Below, piece by piece: positions 17,087-25,240 of a stretch of DNA of 60,620 nt; positions within the stretch are counted from its first letter, which is position 1; the number at the start of each line of letters is the position of its first letter. A program made the translations under genes and the position numbers. The stretch is from contig CAJUTO010000007.1 in NCBI GenBank assembly GCA_910589675.1, positions 1 to 60,620 on the forward strand. Reading direction: 5' to 3'. This DNA is from an uncultured Lactobacillus sp. GTDB taxonomy: Bacteria; Bacillota; Bacilli; Lactobacillales; Lactobacillaceae. The notes below the pieces were generated by a model, which was not told the origin of the DNA, ran no database searches, and saw only the letters and a list, made by a program, of their open reading frames with translations.

Positions 17087-17118
17087 AGTTTACCCCCCCC
17101 CATTTTTTATTTTGTCAA
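17087..17118 (-). promoter_or_regulatory. Putative phase-variable promoter with a poly-G spacer
   Basis: On the minus strand a perfect TTGACA (17113-17118) is followed by 11 A/T bases, nine consecutive G (17093-17101) and TAAACT (17087-17092). The spacer is 20 bp, against an optimum of 17. Slippage in the G tract would change the spacing, as in the Neisseria porA promoter. The leader to the surface protein ATG would be about 54 nt. No other G or C run of this length was seen in this AT-rich window. Confidence 0.7.
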
Positions 17119-17135
17119 GGTGTTTTACGAACAAA

Positions 17136-17192
17136 GCAAAAAAACCAAACGACATCGAAGAAAAACATTGTTCTTCAACATCATTTGGTTCT
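17136..17192 (-). terminator. Rho-independent terminator of tsaD operon
   Basis: Long imperfect arms (ACCAAACGACATCGAAGAA and TTCTTCAACATCATTTGGT on the plus strand) with a T run on the minus strand. It lies 50 bp downstream of tsaD and directly upstream of the poly-G promoter. Confidence 0.85.
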
Positions 17193-17244
17193 TTATAAAA
17201 TAACTTATTCTGTTAACTATTCACTCTTGTGCATTGTCTAGCTC

Positions 17245-18291
17245 TTACTTCAACATGCTATAGGCATATGGCAACTCAAGTGATGGATCTGCATTCAAGT
17301 TCACATCACTAAACTTACCTGCTTGATACAAGTTATAAGCAGCTGCCCCAATCATTGCCGCATTATCTCCGCAAAGCTTCAAGTCTGGTAAGATCACCTT
17401 TGGCTTAATATCAGCAGGCAACTTTTCAATCTCTTCTGCTAATCGATCCCGTAAGCCATGGTTTGCGGCGACCCCGCCGCCTAGAATAAAGGTCTTTGGC
17501 TTATATTCCTTAATGGCCCTAATTGTCTTGTGACTTAACACATCAACAACTGAAGCTTGGAAGCTTGCAGCTAGGTCATACTTATTAAGCTCTTCATGAA
17601 TTTGATCTGCATGGTGGCAAGTATTAATGAAGGCACTCTTAAGACCTGAGAAGGAGAAGTCATAGTCATCATCTTCCATCATTGCTCTTGGGAAGTGGAA
17701 GGTATCTTTCCCCTTATGTGCCCATTCATCAATGGTCTTACCTGCTGGGTAATTAACACCCAAAACGCGGCCGATCTTATCATAGGCTTCACCAGCTGCA
17801 TCATCCCTCGTATCACCCACAATTTCAAAGTGGATCGGATCCTTCATCAAGACAATCTCAGTATGTCCACCAGACACCTGCAAAGCAAGAGCTGGATATT
17901 CAATCTCATCCTTTAATTGCGCTGCCATAATGTGGCCCATAATGTGGTCAACGCCAATTAACGGAATTCCAGTTGCCATTGAAGCTGCCTTTGCTGCACT
18001 AACACCAATCAAAAGTGCCCCAACTAGACCTGGTCCATAGGTGACCGCAATTGCATCAATATCAGCCCAAGTCGCATTTGCTTCATCTAAAGCTTCCTTA
18101 GTAATCTGCGTAATTACTTCAATATGGTGACGACTTGCTACTTCTGGCACAACCCCACCAAAGCGTTGGTGACTTTTAATTTGAGTAGCTACAATTAAGC
18201 TTTCGATTTCACGACCATTTTTAATCACAGCAGTTGAAGTTTCATCACATGAGCTTTCAAATGCTAAAATTCGAACATCTTTTTTAGTCAC
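17245..18291 (-). CDS. tsaD: tRNA threonylcarbamoyladenosine transferase subunit TsaD
   Basis: A 348-residue ASKHA-fold protein of the Kae1/Qri7/TsaD family. With TsaB and TsaE it transfers the threonylcarbamoyl group to A37 of ANN-reading tRNAs. Motifs: FESSCDETS at the N-terminus, metal-binding HIMGHIMA, and [18 protein letters not shown] and CGDNAAMIG near the end. It is the last gene of folT-tsaB-rimI-tsaD, 17 bp after rimI. tsaE is not in the window. Confidence 0.96.
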   Translation of the reverse strand: MTKKDVRILAFESSCDETSTAVIKNGREIESLIVATQIKSHQRFGGVVPEVASRHHIEVITQITKEALDEANATWADIDAIAVTYGPGLVGALLIGVSAAKAASMATGIPLIGVDHIMGHIMAAQLKDEIEYPALALQVSGGHTEIVLMKDPIHFEIVGDTRDDAAGEAYDKIGRVLGVNYPAGKTIDEWAHKGKDTFHFPRAMMEDDDYDFSFSGLKSAFINTCHHADQIHEELNKYDLAASFQASVVDVLSHKTIRAIKEYKPKTFILGGGVAANHGLRDRLAEEIEKLPADIKPKVILPDLKLCGDNAAMIGAAAYNLYQAGKFSDVNLNADPSLELPYAYSMLK

Positions 18292-18308
18292 TTTATCTCT
18301 TCCTATTC

Positions 18309-18845
18309 TTAATCTGTCAATTCTTTAATCATGCTAATCGCATCTGCTTGTTCAGTAGTATAGTAGTTCTTCCGGATAAAGTTATCCTTAAAGCCTAACT
18401 TACGATACAAACTCTGAGCATTATAGTTATCGCTGCGTACCTCTAAAGTCATCTGAACTGCGCGATTTTTCTGAGCAATCTCAATCATGGTTCTGAGCAA
18501 GAACTCACCAATTCCTCTTCGTTGATAGGTAGGCTTTACCGCAATATTGGTAATATGTCCTTCTTGAGCCTGCATTCTCATCCCCACAAAGCCCACCAAA
18601 GTCGAGCCTTGATAAACTACCAAGTACAAGGAATTAGCATGCTTCTTTAATTCACTCTTAAAAGAAAATCGACTCCAAGGCGTCCGTCCAAAATACACTT
18701 CTTGCTCTAACCCTAACAAGTCCGCAATATTCTCATCGCTAGCCTTCATAACCTGATAAGTTTCATTATTCAGTCTCAAGGCAAAAGGCGTAAAGCTGAG
18801 GTCGATTTCTATCGGATGGAAAAATAAACTAAACTTCTTCAACAT
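18309..18845 (-). CDS. rimI: Ribosomal protein S18-alanine N-acetyltransferase-like GNAT protein
   Basis: A 178-residue GNAT acetyltransferase with the acetyl-CoA loop [10 protein letters not shown] and a C-terminal [17 protein letters not shown], typical of RimI. RimI acetylates the N-terminus of S18, though Firmicute members next to tsaB/tsaD may have other targets. ATG at 18845 is chosen; an upstream TTG at 18863 is in frame but has no RBS. The gene overlaps the 3' end of tsaB by 17 bp, so translation is coupled. The N-terminal 40 residues are longer than in E. coli RimI. Confidence 0.88.
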   Translation of the reverse strand: MLKKFSLFFHPIEIDLSFTPFALRLNNETYQVMKASDENIADLLGLEQEVYFGRTPWSRFSFKSELKKHANSLYLVVYQGSTLVGFVGMRMQAQEGHITNIAVKPTYQRRGIGEFLLRTMIEIAQKNRAVQMTLEVRSDNYNAQSLYRKLGFKDNFIRKNYYTTEQADAISMIKELTD

Positions 18846-19554
18846 AGTCGCTATCAGGACCAAATGCCTTTCCAGTCTTATTATGCCAGTCCATTTCAGC
18901 TTGCGTACGTCTCAAATATTTTGGCACCATCTTATCAGGATCTACTGCTTCTTTATTAAGAGCTAACTTTCCAATTTCACCAGCATGAATTTGGTTGTCG
19001 CCAGCATCTTGAGTGAAATTGTCTGAACCTAGTAAGTCCTTAATTTCATCTTGGTATTTTTCAATTGGGCTACCAACAAAGATAACTTGTTCAGATAAGC
19101 CAAGGTCTTTCACCTTATTCATCAAGTCATCTAAATGATAGTGACCATCAGGAACTAGATTCTCTAACTTGCCGTTAGCCTTATGATAAACGCCAGCAAA
19201 GAAGTTCTTGTTACGAGCATCTAATTCACTCACGATTAAGCCATCGCTTGCGCCGTTAGCTAATGCTGCTAAAGTTGATACTCCAACTAAGTCTTTATTT
19301 AAAATAGAAGCAAACATCTTCGCAGTAGTAATTCCAATTCTTAAACCAGTATAAGAACCAGGACCTTCTGCAACTGCAAAACGATCAATATCTTTTAAAG
19401 TAAGATCATTTTCCTTCAACAATTCATTAATTAAAGGATCTAAATGTTCACTATGATTTCGATGATCTTCTTCGTTCTTTTCCCAAATTTTATCTCCATC
19501 ATTCAAAGCTACGCTCAAATGATTGGTTGCAGTAGTAATACTTAATATTTTCAT
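18829..19554 (-). CDS. tsaB: tRNA threonylcarbamoyladenosine biosynthesis protein TsaB
   Basis: A 241-residue ASKHA-fold partner of TsaD without its own catalytic site. Its N-terminus MKILSITTATNHLSVAL and the GPGSYTGLRIG motif are diagnostic. It works as a TsaB-TsaD heterodimer in t6A formation, and both genes are in the same operon here. Confidence 0.95.
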   Translation of the reverse strand: MKILSITTATNHLSVALNDGDKIWEKNEEDHRNHSEHLDPLINELLKENDLTLKDIDRFAVAEGPGSYTGLRIGITTAKMFASILNKDLVGVSTLAALANGASDGLIVSELDARNKNFFAGVYHKANGKLENLVPDGHYHLDDLMNKVKDLGLSEQVIFVGSPIEKYQDEIKDLLGSDNFTQDAGDNQIHAGEIGKLALNKEAVDPDKMVPKYLRRTQAEMDWHNKTGKAFGPDSDYVEEV

Positions 19555-19582
19555 TTAAATTCTATCCTTATTATTATCGAAA

Positions 19583-20104
19583 TTACCTTCTTATTTTAAC
19601 ACGTTGAAGAGCATTTAAAATCACGTAAAGAACGACAATTTGAATCCAAGGAGTGATCAACTCTTTTAGAATTCTTTGTAGAAATGCTGCTCTTAAATCT
19701 AAGCCATATAATAGATGAATCCAGTAAGTATTCATTAAGACATTAACCACTAAGGTAACTAATAAGGTTGAGGCAATAATACGCCACCACTTAATTGGTT
19801 TTTGATATAAGAAGAGGGCGTAAATTACCACACCAACAATTGCTGACAGCGTAAAGCCCGGGAAGAAGCCTCCCTCAACTCCAAAAATCGCTGACCGCAA
19901 TAAGTCACTAACTAATGCCCCAATTCCGCCCCACAAGGGACCAAAATAATAAGCAAGCAATGCACTTCCAATAAATCCTAAACCTACCTTTAAGGTTGAT
20001 GGGCCAAAAGATATCTTCTCAAGCACAATATCCATTGCTACAAAGAGTGCCAGGGTAACTAACCCCTGCAAATCTAATTTCTTTATTCCTGCCTTCATTG
20101 GCAT
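19583..20104 (-). CDS. folT: Folate-family ECF transporter substrate-binding (S) component
   Basis: A 173-residue membrane protein with six predicted helices. It matches FolT-type S components, with a NTYWIHLLYG segment and a C-terminal LKELITPWIQ. It would bind folate at the membrane and couple to the shared EcfA-A'-T energising module encoded elsewhere. Two close ATG codons (20104 and 20098) are possible starts behind AAAGGTAGGG. First gene of the folT-tsaB-rimI-tsaD operon, directly after a terminator. Confidence 0.82.
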   Translation of the reverse strand: MPMKAGIKKLDLQGLVTLALFVAMDIVLEKISFGPSTLKVGLGFIGSALLAYYFGPLWGGIGALVSDLLRSAIFGVEGGFFPGFTLSAIVGVVIYALFLYQKPIKWWRIIASTLLVTLVVNVLMNTYWIHLLYGLDLRAAFLQRILKELITPWIQIVVLYVILNALQRVKIRR

Positions 20105-20114
20105 CCCTACCTTT

Positions 20115-20150
20115 CAAAAAAAGCACGACTGTACTAACAACAAGTCATGC
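20115..20150 (-). terminator. Rho-independent terminator between the thioesterase gene and folT
   Basis: Arms GCATGACT and AGTCGTGC (read on the minus strand, one G-U pair) with a 12-nt loop, followed by TTTTTTTG. It separates the tmk-to-thioesterase operon from the folT operon. Confidence 0.8.
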
Positions 20151-20152
20151 CT

Positions 20153-20887
20153 TTAATTTTCTTTCCAATTAATTTCAGCCAAGGCAGACACCTCACCCTG
20201 ATTAGAAATTAAATGATACGAAGTCAATGTATCTTGGTCAAGCTCTACTTCTGCTAGTGCTTGATCTCCGTATTGAACTTCTTTTTTAAATGAAATATCA
20301 ATACTTTTAACAGTATGAGAATTCAAGAACTCTCTTGGCAAGGTATCAATCATCCAATCAAAATAAATACTATTAGTTAAATGATGGTTTGTATCTAAAT
20401 CATAATATCTAACAGTATATTTTTTACTTGAGCGATATTCTTTTAAGGGACGTAATCTCTTAAAGCGCGGCATATGTTTCAAGTATGGATTTCCAAATTT
20501 CTGCATCATTTGGTCATCTGCTTCAGTAATTTTGCGATTTTTTAAATCTAAAATTACCCATTGGCTTTTGACATCCACTATCTTTTTGTTAGTAGAATCA
20601 ATTATACCAAAATCTCTGTATTCAAAAAAGCGATTATATCCACTACCGTTGGTAGTAACAGTAATTTTTTCACCAGCTTCAGGCAAGCGATCAATATCAA
20701 GATGATACTCAACTACAACCCAGCCTAGATTTTGCTTTAGTAAATCATGAATTCCAGCACCACCTGCTGTTAATTGATCATTTGAAACCTGCATAAAATG
20801 CTCAATTAAATGAGGAAGTTGAATTTTTCCTGTTTCATCACAATCACCATAGCTAACTTGGTGCTCTTCTTTAAAAATCTTTTCCAT
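20153..20887 (-). CDS. Acyl-ACP thioesterase
   Basis: A 244-residue double hot-dog-fold protein of the bacterial FatA-like acyl-ACP thioesterase family (Acyl-ACP_TE). The N-terminal VSYGDCDETGKI and the second-repeat YDLDTNHHLTNSIYFDWM with its conserved Asn-His pair are the expected active-site elements. It releases fatty acids from acyl carrier protein and so affects chain length and lipid supply. It is the last gene of the tmk-yaaQ-holB-yabA-rsmI run, 14 bp after rsmI. Confidence 0.92.
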   Translation of the reverse strand: MEKIFKEEHQVSYGDCDETGKIQLPHLIEHFMQVSNDQLTAGGAGIHDLLKQNLGWVVVEYHLDIDRLPEAGEKITVTTNGSGYNRFFEYRDFGIIDSTNKKIVDVKSQWVILDLKNRKITEADDQMMQKFGNPYLKHMPRFKRLRPLKEYRSSKKYTVRYYDLDTNHHLTNSIYFDWMIDTLPREFLNSHTVKSIDISFKKEVQYGDQALAEVELDQDTLTSYHLISNQGEVSALAEINWKEN

Positions 20888-20901
20888 CTTAATCCTCGTG
20901 C

Positions 20902-21759
20902 TTAATTTTGATGGTATTTGTCATAAAGTTCATTCTTTGAAACCTTATTTGCCTTAGCAACTGACTTAATCGCATCTTTTTTACTTTCACCAGCTGCTAC
21001 TTGGTCGGCTACTTGCTTGATTAACTCATCCCAAGAAAGTTGCTTTTCTTCCTCTTCATTAGGAGAAACTAAAACCACAAATTCACCTCGTGGATCGTTC
21101 TCAGTGAAGTATTCATTAATTTCACTGATTGATCCTCTGATATATTCTTCATGAATCTTAGTTAATTCACGAGCCAAGGCAATTTTTCGATCTGGCTTAA
21201 TTACTTCAGCTAAAGTCTTCAAGGTCTTCTTCAAGCGATGCGGTGCTTCATAAAAGATTGAAGTAGCACGCGAAGTGTTCATCATTTCAAAGTACTTCTT
21301 TTGCTCACTGCTCTTACGCGGTAAAAAACCATAATAAGTAAAGGGTTGTGCATCAAAGCCAGAAGCAATTAGGGCAGTCGCAAAAGCTGAAGGACCCGGA
21401 AGAGAGACAACAGGAATATCATTTTTGATACATTCTTGCACCAAGACATAACCTGGGTCTGAGATTACCGGCATTCCAGCATCAGAGATCTCAGCAATTG
21501 TCTTTCCTTCCTTAAGCAGCTTAATCAATTCTGGAGCGCGTTCTTTAGAATTATACTTATGAAAAGAAATCATCTTATTATGAACGCCAATCTTTTCAAG
21601 CAAGATCCCACTAGTTCGGGTATCTTCAGCTGCAATGTAGTCAGCTTCAGTTAGAATTCTTTTAGCTCTTAAAGTAATATCTTCTAAATTTCCAATTGGA
21701 GTAGGGACAAGATACAGACGTCCCTTATCTTTTTTATTAAAACTACTCTGCACTTGCAT
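20902..21759 (-). CDS. rsmI: 16S rRNA (cytidine(1402)-2'-O)-methyltransferase
   Basis: A 285-residue tetrapyrrole-methylase-fold enzyme. Diagnostic motifs are LYLVPTPIGNLEDITLRA at the N-terminus, AAEDTRTSG, SDAGMPVISDPG and SLPGPSAFATAL. It uses SAM to methylate the ribose of C1402 in 16S rRNA. It follows yabA by 5 bp. Confidence 0.96.
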   Translation of the reverse strand: MQVQSSFNKKDKGRLYLVPTPIGNLEDITLRAKRILTEADYIAAEDTRTSGILLEKIGVHNKMISFHKYNSKERAPELIKLLKEGKTIAEISDAGMPVISDPGYVLVQECIKNDIPVVSLPGPSAFATALIASGFDAQPFTYYGFLPRKSSEQKKYFEMMNTSRATSIFYEAPHRLKKTLKTLAEVIKPDRKIALARELTKIHEEYIRGSISEINEYFTENDPRGEFVVLVSPNEEEEKQLSWDELIKQVADQVAAGESKKDAIKSVAKANKVSKNELYDKYHQN

Positions 21760-21764
21760 AATTT

Positions 21765-22109
21765 TTATCCCCTACTCTTTTGTCCGTGATTTACAAAATT
21801 ATCTAAAATATCTAAGCAGAACATGCAATCTTCACCTGATTCACGGTGAGAACCATAGTACATATTGCAGATATGGTAACCAGAATCGTAAATATTTCTC
21901 AGTGACTTCAAACCAGCTTGCGACTTATTCTCAGCTGGTTCTTTATTTGCATCTAGCTTACTAATTTTTTCTCTTAATAGTTGGTTTTCAACTTTTAATT
22001 CTGTATTTTCTTTCAGTACTTCAAGCATGTCATTTTCCAGACCGGCAACAGTTTTTGTCATTGCCTGAAGATTGTGCTGTAATTGTGACAATTGTGAAAA
22101 TGGATCCAC
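21765..22109 (-). CDS. yabA: DNA replication initiation control protein YabA
   Basis: A 114-residue protein. An N-terminal coiled coil (about 5-55) for tetramer formation is followed by a C-terminal zinc-binding region with H-I-C-N-M-Y and C-M-F-C. YabA binds DnaA and the DnaN clamp and limits initiation. It lies between holB and rsmI, its standard Firmicute position. Confidence 0.94.
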   Translation of the reverse strand: MDPFSQLSQLQHNLQAMTKTVAGLENDMLEVLKENTELKVENQLLREKISKLDANKEPAENKSQAGLKSLRNIYDSGYHICNMYYGSHRESGEDCMFCLDILDNFVNHGQKSRG

Positions 22110-22119
22110 TCAAAAACAC

Positions 22120-22977
22120 CTACCGTTCAAAACTCAATACTAAATAATCTAATGTATTGTGGAAACTAACATTACTAGCTCGCATCTTATCGCAAGTCAT
22201 TAATAACTCTAATAAAGATGCACTTTCCCTTAACTTTTTACCAGCTTCTAAACTCTTCATAGTCAAAGTCTTAAGCTGATAAAAAACAAACTTTTGATTC
22301 GCTGGCTTAGTAGCAAGACTACTAATCTGATTCACACGCACCAAGGCTAAATCATTATGTTCTAATAATTCTTGAAACAAGTATCTACTCTCTTCTTCAA
22401 GCTTACCTGTATCGCCTAGATCATCAATTTCTTCATCTGTTAAGCCATATTCAAGTAATTGTGCTCTTTTACTATCAATCTTTTCATCAGAAAAATTAAG
22501 AATCTGCGTTCTAGATTTAACTGTTGGTAAAATTTGATTTTCATTATTTGTGATCAGAATCGTAACTACTGGTGCTACTGGTTCTTCTAATAAATTAAGC
22601 AAGGCGTTGCTTGCAGCTAAAGTTAATTTTTCCGCATTTTCAATTATAAAAAAGCGGCGATTTCCTTCAACAGGGCTCTTAGCAAGTTCTTCTTTTAAAG
22701 GACGAATCTGATCAATTGAGAGAGTCTGCTTACCTTCTAGTTTTACTAAGAAGACATCTGGATGATTTCCATCTAAGATTCTCTGACAATTGTTACAAGT
22801 TCCATCTGGCTTATCTTCTCCCAAGCAATTAAAAAGGCAGGCCAGCCAGTAAGCTGTATTTATGCCCTTCTTTTGCATGGGATCAACAAACAAGTAACTG
22901 TGGGCAACTTTTTTATTTAAATATGCATCCCTTAAAAGATCAGCCTGCTTTTGGCCGATATTTTTTAAATTAATCAT
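22120..22977 (-). CDS. holB: DNA polymerase III subunit delta'
   Basis: A 285-residue clamp-loader subunit with an AAA+-like fold and a zinc module (CLFNCLGEDKPDGTCNNCQ). The ATP site is degenerate, as expected for delta'. ALLNLLEEP and TVKSRTQIL are the conserved SRC-region elements. The stop of yaaQ overlaps its start by one base. It works with DnaX, encoded in the neighbouring operon. Confidence 0.94.
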   Translation of the reverse strand: MINLKNIGQKQADLLRDAYLNKKVAHSYLFVDPMQKKGINTAYWLACLFNCLGEDKPDGTCNNCQRILDGNHPDVFLVKLEGKQTLSIDQIRPLKEELAKSPVEGNRRFFIIENAEKLTLAASNALLNLLEEPVAPVVTILITNNENQILPTVKSRTQILNFSDEKIDSKRAQLLEYGLTDEEIDDLGDTGKLEEESRYLFQELLEHNDLALVRVNQISSLATKPANQKFVFYQLKTLTMKSLEAGKKLRESASLLELLMTCDKMRASNVSFHNTLDYLVLSFER

Positions 22978-23303
22978 TAAAAGTGCTTAAATTCCTCAAC
23001 TGGTAATACAAAGACAGTCGCTCCACCAACAGTAACTTGAACTGGTTTTCCAAGCATGGAAGTGCCTGCAGCATCCATGTTCATATTCGAGACATATTGT
23101 TCTCTAGTATGGGAGCTCTTTTTAATGATTTCTAATACTTCATTTACACGGTCATCTTCAATACCCACGATAAAAGTTGTATTCCCTGCTCTCAAAAAGC
23201 CACCGCTGGTAGCTAATTTAGTTGCACGAACATCATTTTGAATAAATTCTTTTGCTAGGGTATCTGCATCTTTATCCTGTACAATTGCTAAAACAAGTTT
23301 CAT
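22977..23303 (-). CDS. yaaQ: Cyclic di-AMP receptor of the PII-like DarA/PstA family
   Basis: A 108-residue PII-like protein (MKLVLAIVQDKDADTL, LATSGGFLRAGNTT). DarA binds cyclic di-AMP; its output partner is unknown in most species. ATG at 23303 follows GTAAGGA; an upstream TTG at 23312 has no support. Located between tmk and holB, the standard Firmicute place. Confidence 0.93.
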   Translation of the reverse strand: MKLVLAIVQDKDADTLAKEFIQNDVRATKLATSGGFLRAGNTTFIVGIEDDRVNEVLEIIKKSSHTREQYVSNMNMDAAGTSMLGKPVQVTVGGATVFVLPVEEFKHF

Positions 23304-23316
23304 TCTTACCAAATCC

Positions 23317-23958
23317 TTACATAAAAATATCAGGTAATTGTTTTCTTATTATTTTAACACTATTAGCTGCAACATCCTTGATCGGCAAATTAGCATCTAC
23401 TTTTTTAATTCGATCAGGATAGCGTTCAAGTAATTCACGATAACCAGCATAGACCTTATTATGGAAGTCAATTTTTTCTTGTTCAAGTCGATCTTCTTGA
23501 CCAGCGCGCTCTTTTTCAATTCTAGCTAAACCAACAGCTGGATCTAGGTCTAAGAAGATGGTTAAATCAGGCTCAAGTCCGCCAGTTCCGAAATCATTAA
23601 TTTGCTTTACTTCTTCAATGCCTAGATTTCTACCTACACCTTGGTAAGCGAGTGAACTATCAATAAATCTATCTGATAAGACGACCTTACCCGCTGCTAA
23701 GGCTGGACGAATCACTTCACTTACGTGTTGACTTCTTTGAGCTGCATAAAGCAAAGCCTCAGTTCGATTGTCCATTTCTTTATTTTCTGGGTCTAAAATA
23801 ATTGTTCTGATATTTTCTGAAATTTTAGATCCACCTGGCTCACGCGTGACAAGAGTCCGTTCTTGTAAACTTTGTGGTAATTGCTTAATTATTTCGTTAA
23901 TAACTGTAGTTTTTCCTGCCCCATCTGGGCCTTCAAATGTAATTAAATATCCTCTCAT
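23317..23958 (-). CDS. tmk: Thymidylate kinase
   Basis: A 213-residue P-loop kinase that converts dTMP to dTDP. Motifs: [11 protein letters not shown] (Walker A), [10 protein letters not shown] and [18 protein letters not shown] at 23958 ([10 protein letters not shown]) is preferred; a GTG 12 bp upstream has a poorer RBS context. It is the first gene after the yaaL terminator, so it probably has its own promoter in 23959-24036. Confidence 0.95.
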   Translation of the reverse strand: MRGYLITFEGPDGAGKTTVINEIIKQLPQSLQERTLVTREPGGSKISENIRTIILDPENKEMDNRTEALLYAAQRSQHVSEVIRPALAAGKVVLSDRFIDSSLAYQGVGRNLGIEEVKQINDFGTGGLEPDLTIFLDLDPAVGLARIEKERAGQEDRLEQEKIDFHNKVYAGYRELLERYPDRIKKVDANLPIKDVAANSVKIIRKQLPDIFM

Positions 23959-24036
23959 GTCTACCCCCACTTGGCATTGTACTGTAAAAGAAAAAAGAAA
24001 GACAGACTTGTTTTTTCAAGATTATTTATTTTTCCA

Positions 24037-24062
24037 CAAAAAAAGTCCACCGCAGTGGACTA
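24037..24062 (-). terminator. Rho-independent terminator of dnaX-yaaK-recR-yaaL
   Basis: Arms AGTCCAC/GTGGACT with a 4-nt loop (24044-24061) and a seven-T tail on the minus strand, immediately after the yaaL stop. Confidence 0.88.
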
Positions 24063-24064
24063 CA

Positions 24065-24301
24065 TTATCTAGTAATAACGCTTGATGAGCTACTAGATTT
24101 AGTGTTTCTTCTTCTTGCTTCTTCATACAAAAAAATAAATTTTGCATGGAGAATTTTATTTAAAACTCGATTATCAAATGAATAATCAATTGTCGTTTGA
24201 TCGAAAACTTTTTGTTCAGCAAGTTGTCTTTGCAGTTGAGCAACAATTCTTAGTAATCGTTCGTCGCCTGCTTTTTTAACTTTGTTCCTTTTTCCAATCA
24301 T
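24065..24301 (-). CDS. yaaL: YaaL-family (DUF2508) small protein
   Basis: A 78-residue basic, helical protein with ARMS-like [11 protein letters not shown] near the end. Its place directly after recR (4-bp overlap) is the conserved position of YaaL in Firmicutes. Function unknown. Confidence 0.8.
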   Translation of the reverse strand: MIGKRNKVKKAGDERLLRIVAQLQRQLAEQKVFDQTTIDYSFDNRVLNKILHAKFIFLYEEARRRNTKSSSSSSVITR

Positions 24302-24897
24302 AGATCTGTTCTCCCTTGAACAGCGCGCTTCAAAGTAATTGAGTTGGCGTATTCAATATCGCTACCTACGGCTAAACCAGCAGCAAGACGCGTTACCTTT
24401 AAGCCAGCTGGCTTAATCAGCTTAGCTAGATACATAGCAGTTGCTTCACCTTCTGGGCTGGAGTTTAGGGCAAGAATAACTTCTTTAACTTCATCTTGTT
24501 TTTGAAGTCTGGTAATTAAACTTTTAATGTTAATTTCTTCTGGGCCTACTCCATCCATTGGGGACAAGACTCCATGTAAGACATGGTACAAGCCATTATA
24601 TTCGCCCATTTCCTCAAAAGCCATGACATCTTTTGGCTGCTCAACTACCATTATCGTTGAACGGTCACGGTTTTGATCGCGGCAAATCTCGCATGGATCA
24701 CTTTCAGTAATATTCCCACAAATAGAACAAGAATGAAGATTTTCTTTTACCTGCATTAATGACTTAGAAAAGTCTTCCACGTCATCTTCCGGCATGTCCA
24801 TTGTGTAAAAGGCTAAACGTGTTGCTGTTTTTTCACCAATACCAGGCAGCTTCATGTAATTATCAATTAAACGGGCAATTGGTAATGGATATTGCAT
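24298..24897 (-). CDS. recR: Recombination mediator protein RecR
   Basis: A 199-residue protein with N-terminal helix-hairpin-helix ([14 protein letters not shown]), a C4 zinc finger (CSICGN...CEIC) and a Toprim domain ([14 protein letters not shown]). With RecO and RecF it loads RecA at gaps. Overlaps yaaL by 4 bp and follows the yaaK stop by one base. Confidence 0.96.
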   Translation of the reverse strand: MQYPLPIARLIDNYMKLPGIGEKTATRLAFYTMDMPEDDVEDFSKSLMQVKENLHSCSICGNITESDPCEICRDQNRDRSTIMVVEQPKDVMAFEEMGEYNGLYHVLHGVLSPMDGVGPEEINIKSLITRLQKQDEVKEVILALNSSPEGEATAMYLAKLIKPAGLKVTRLAAGLAVGSDIEYANSITLKRAVQGRTDL

Positions 24898-24898
24898 C

Positions 24899-25228
24899 TT
24901 ACATCAAACCTTTAGTGTATTTGCCCATTGATGCTTGAGTAGCATCATCTACTGCCTTGATTCCCTTGTTTACAGCATCGATAACAAGATCTTGAAGCAT
25001 ATCTGGATCATCTGGATCGATTGCTTCCTTATTAATCTTCAAGTCTTTTAGTTTACGGTCGCCGCTAAAAGTAGCAACTACCATGTCATCTGCAGACTTA
25101 CCAACAAATTCTTGAGTAGCTAAATTTGCTTGTTCAGCTTCCATTTGTTGTTGCATCTTCTTAGCTTGCTTAATTAAACCTTGCATGTTACCCATGCCCA
25201 TACCACCAAAATTAGGTCTCTTACCCAT
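24899..25228 (-). CDS. yaaK: Nucleoid-associated protein of the YbaB/EbfC family
   Basis: A 109-residue protein with a Gly/Met-rich N-terminus ([20 protein letters not shown]) and [11 protein letters not shown]-like core strand. It forms dimers that bind DNA. Sits between dnaX and recR as usual. Confidence 0.93.
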   Translation of the reverse strand: MGKRPNFGGMGMGNMQGLIKQAKKMQQQMEAEQANLATQEFVGKSADDMVVATFSGDRKLKDLKINKEAIDPDDPDMLQDLVIDAVNKGIKAVDDATQASMGKYTKGLM

Positions 25229-25240
25229 AGTTTTCTCTCC

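Noticed and set aside
23961-23970. Five-C run at the tmk start as a second slippage tract
   Set aside because: Five bases are too short for efficient slippage and it lies at the RBS of a housekeeping gene.
24999-25240. Shadow open frames on the opposite strand of dnaX, purB, purA, tsaD and ribosomal genes
   Set aside because: They overlap well-recognised genes, lack RBS and have no recognisable products.
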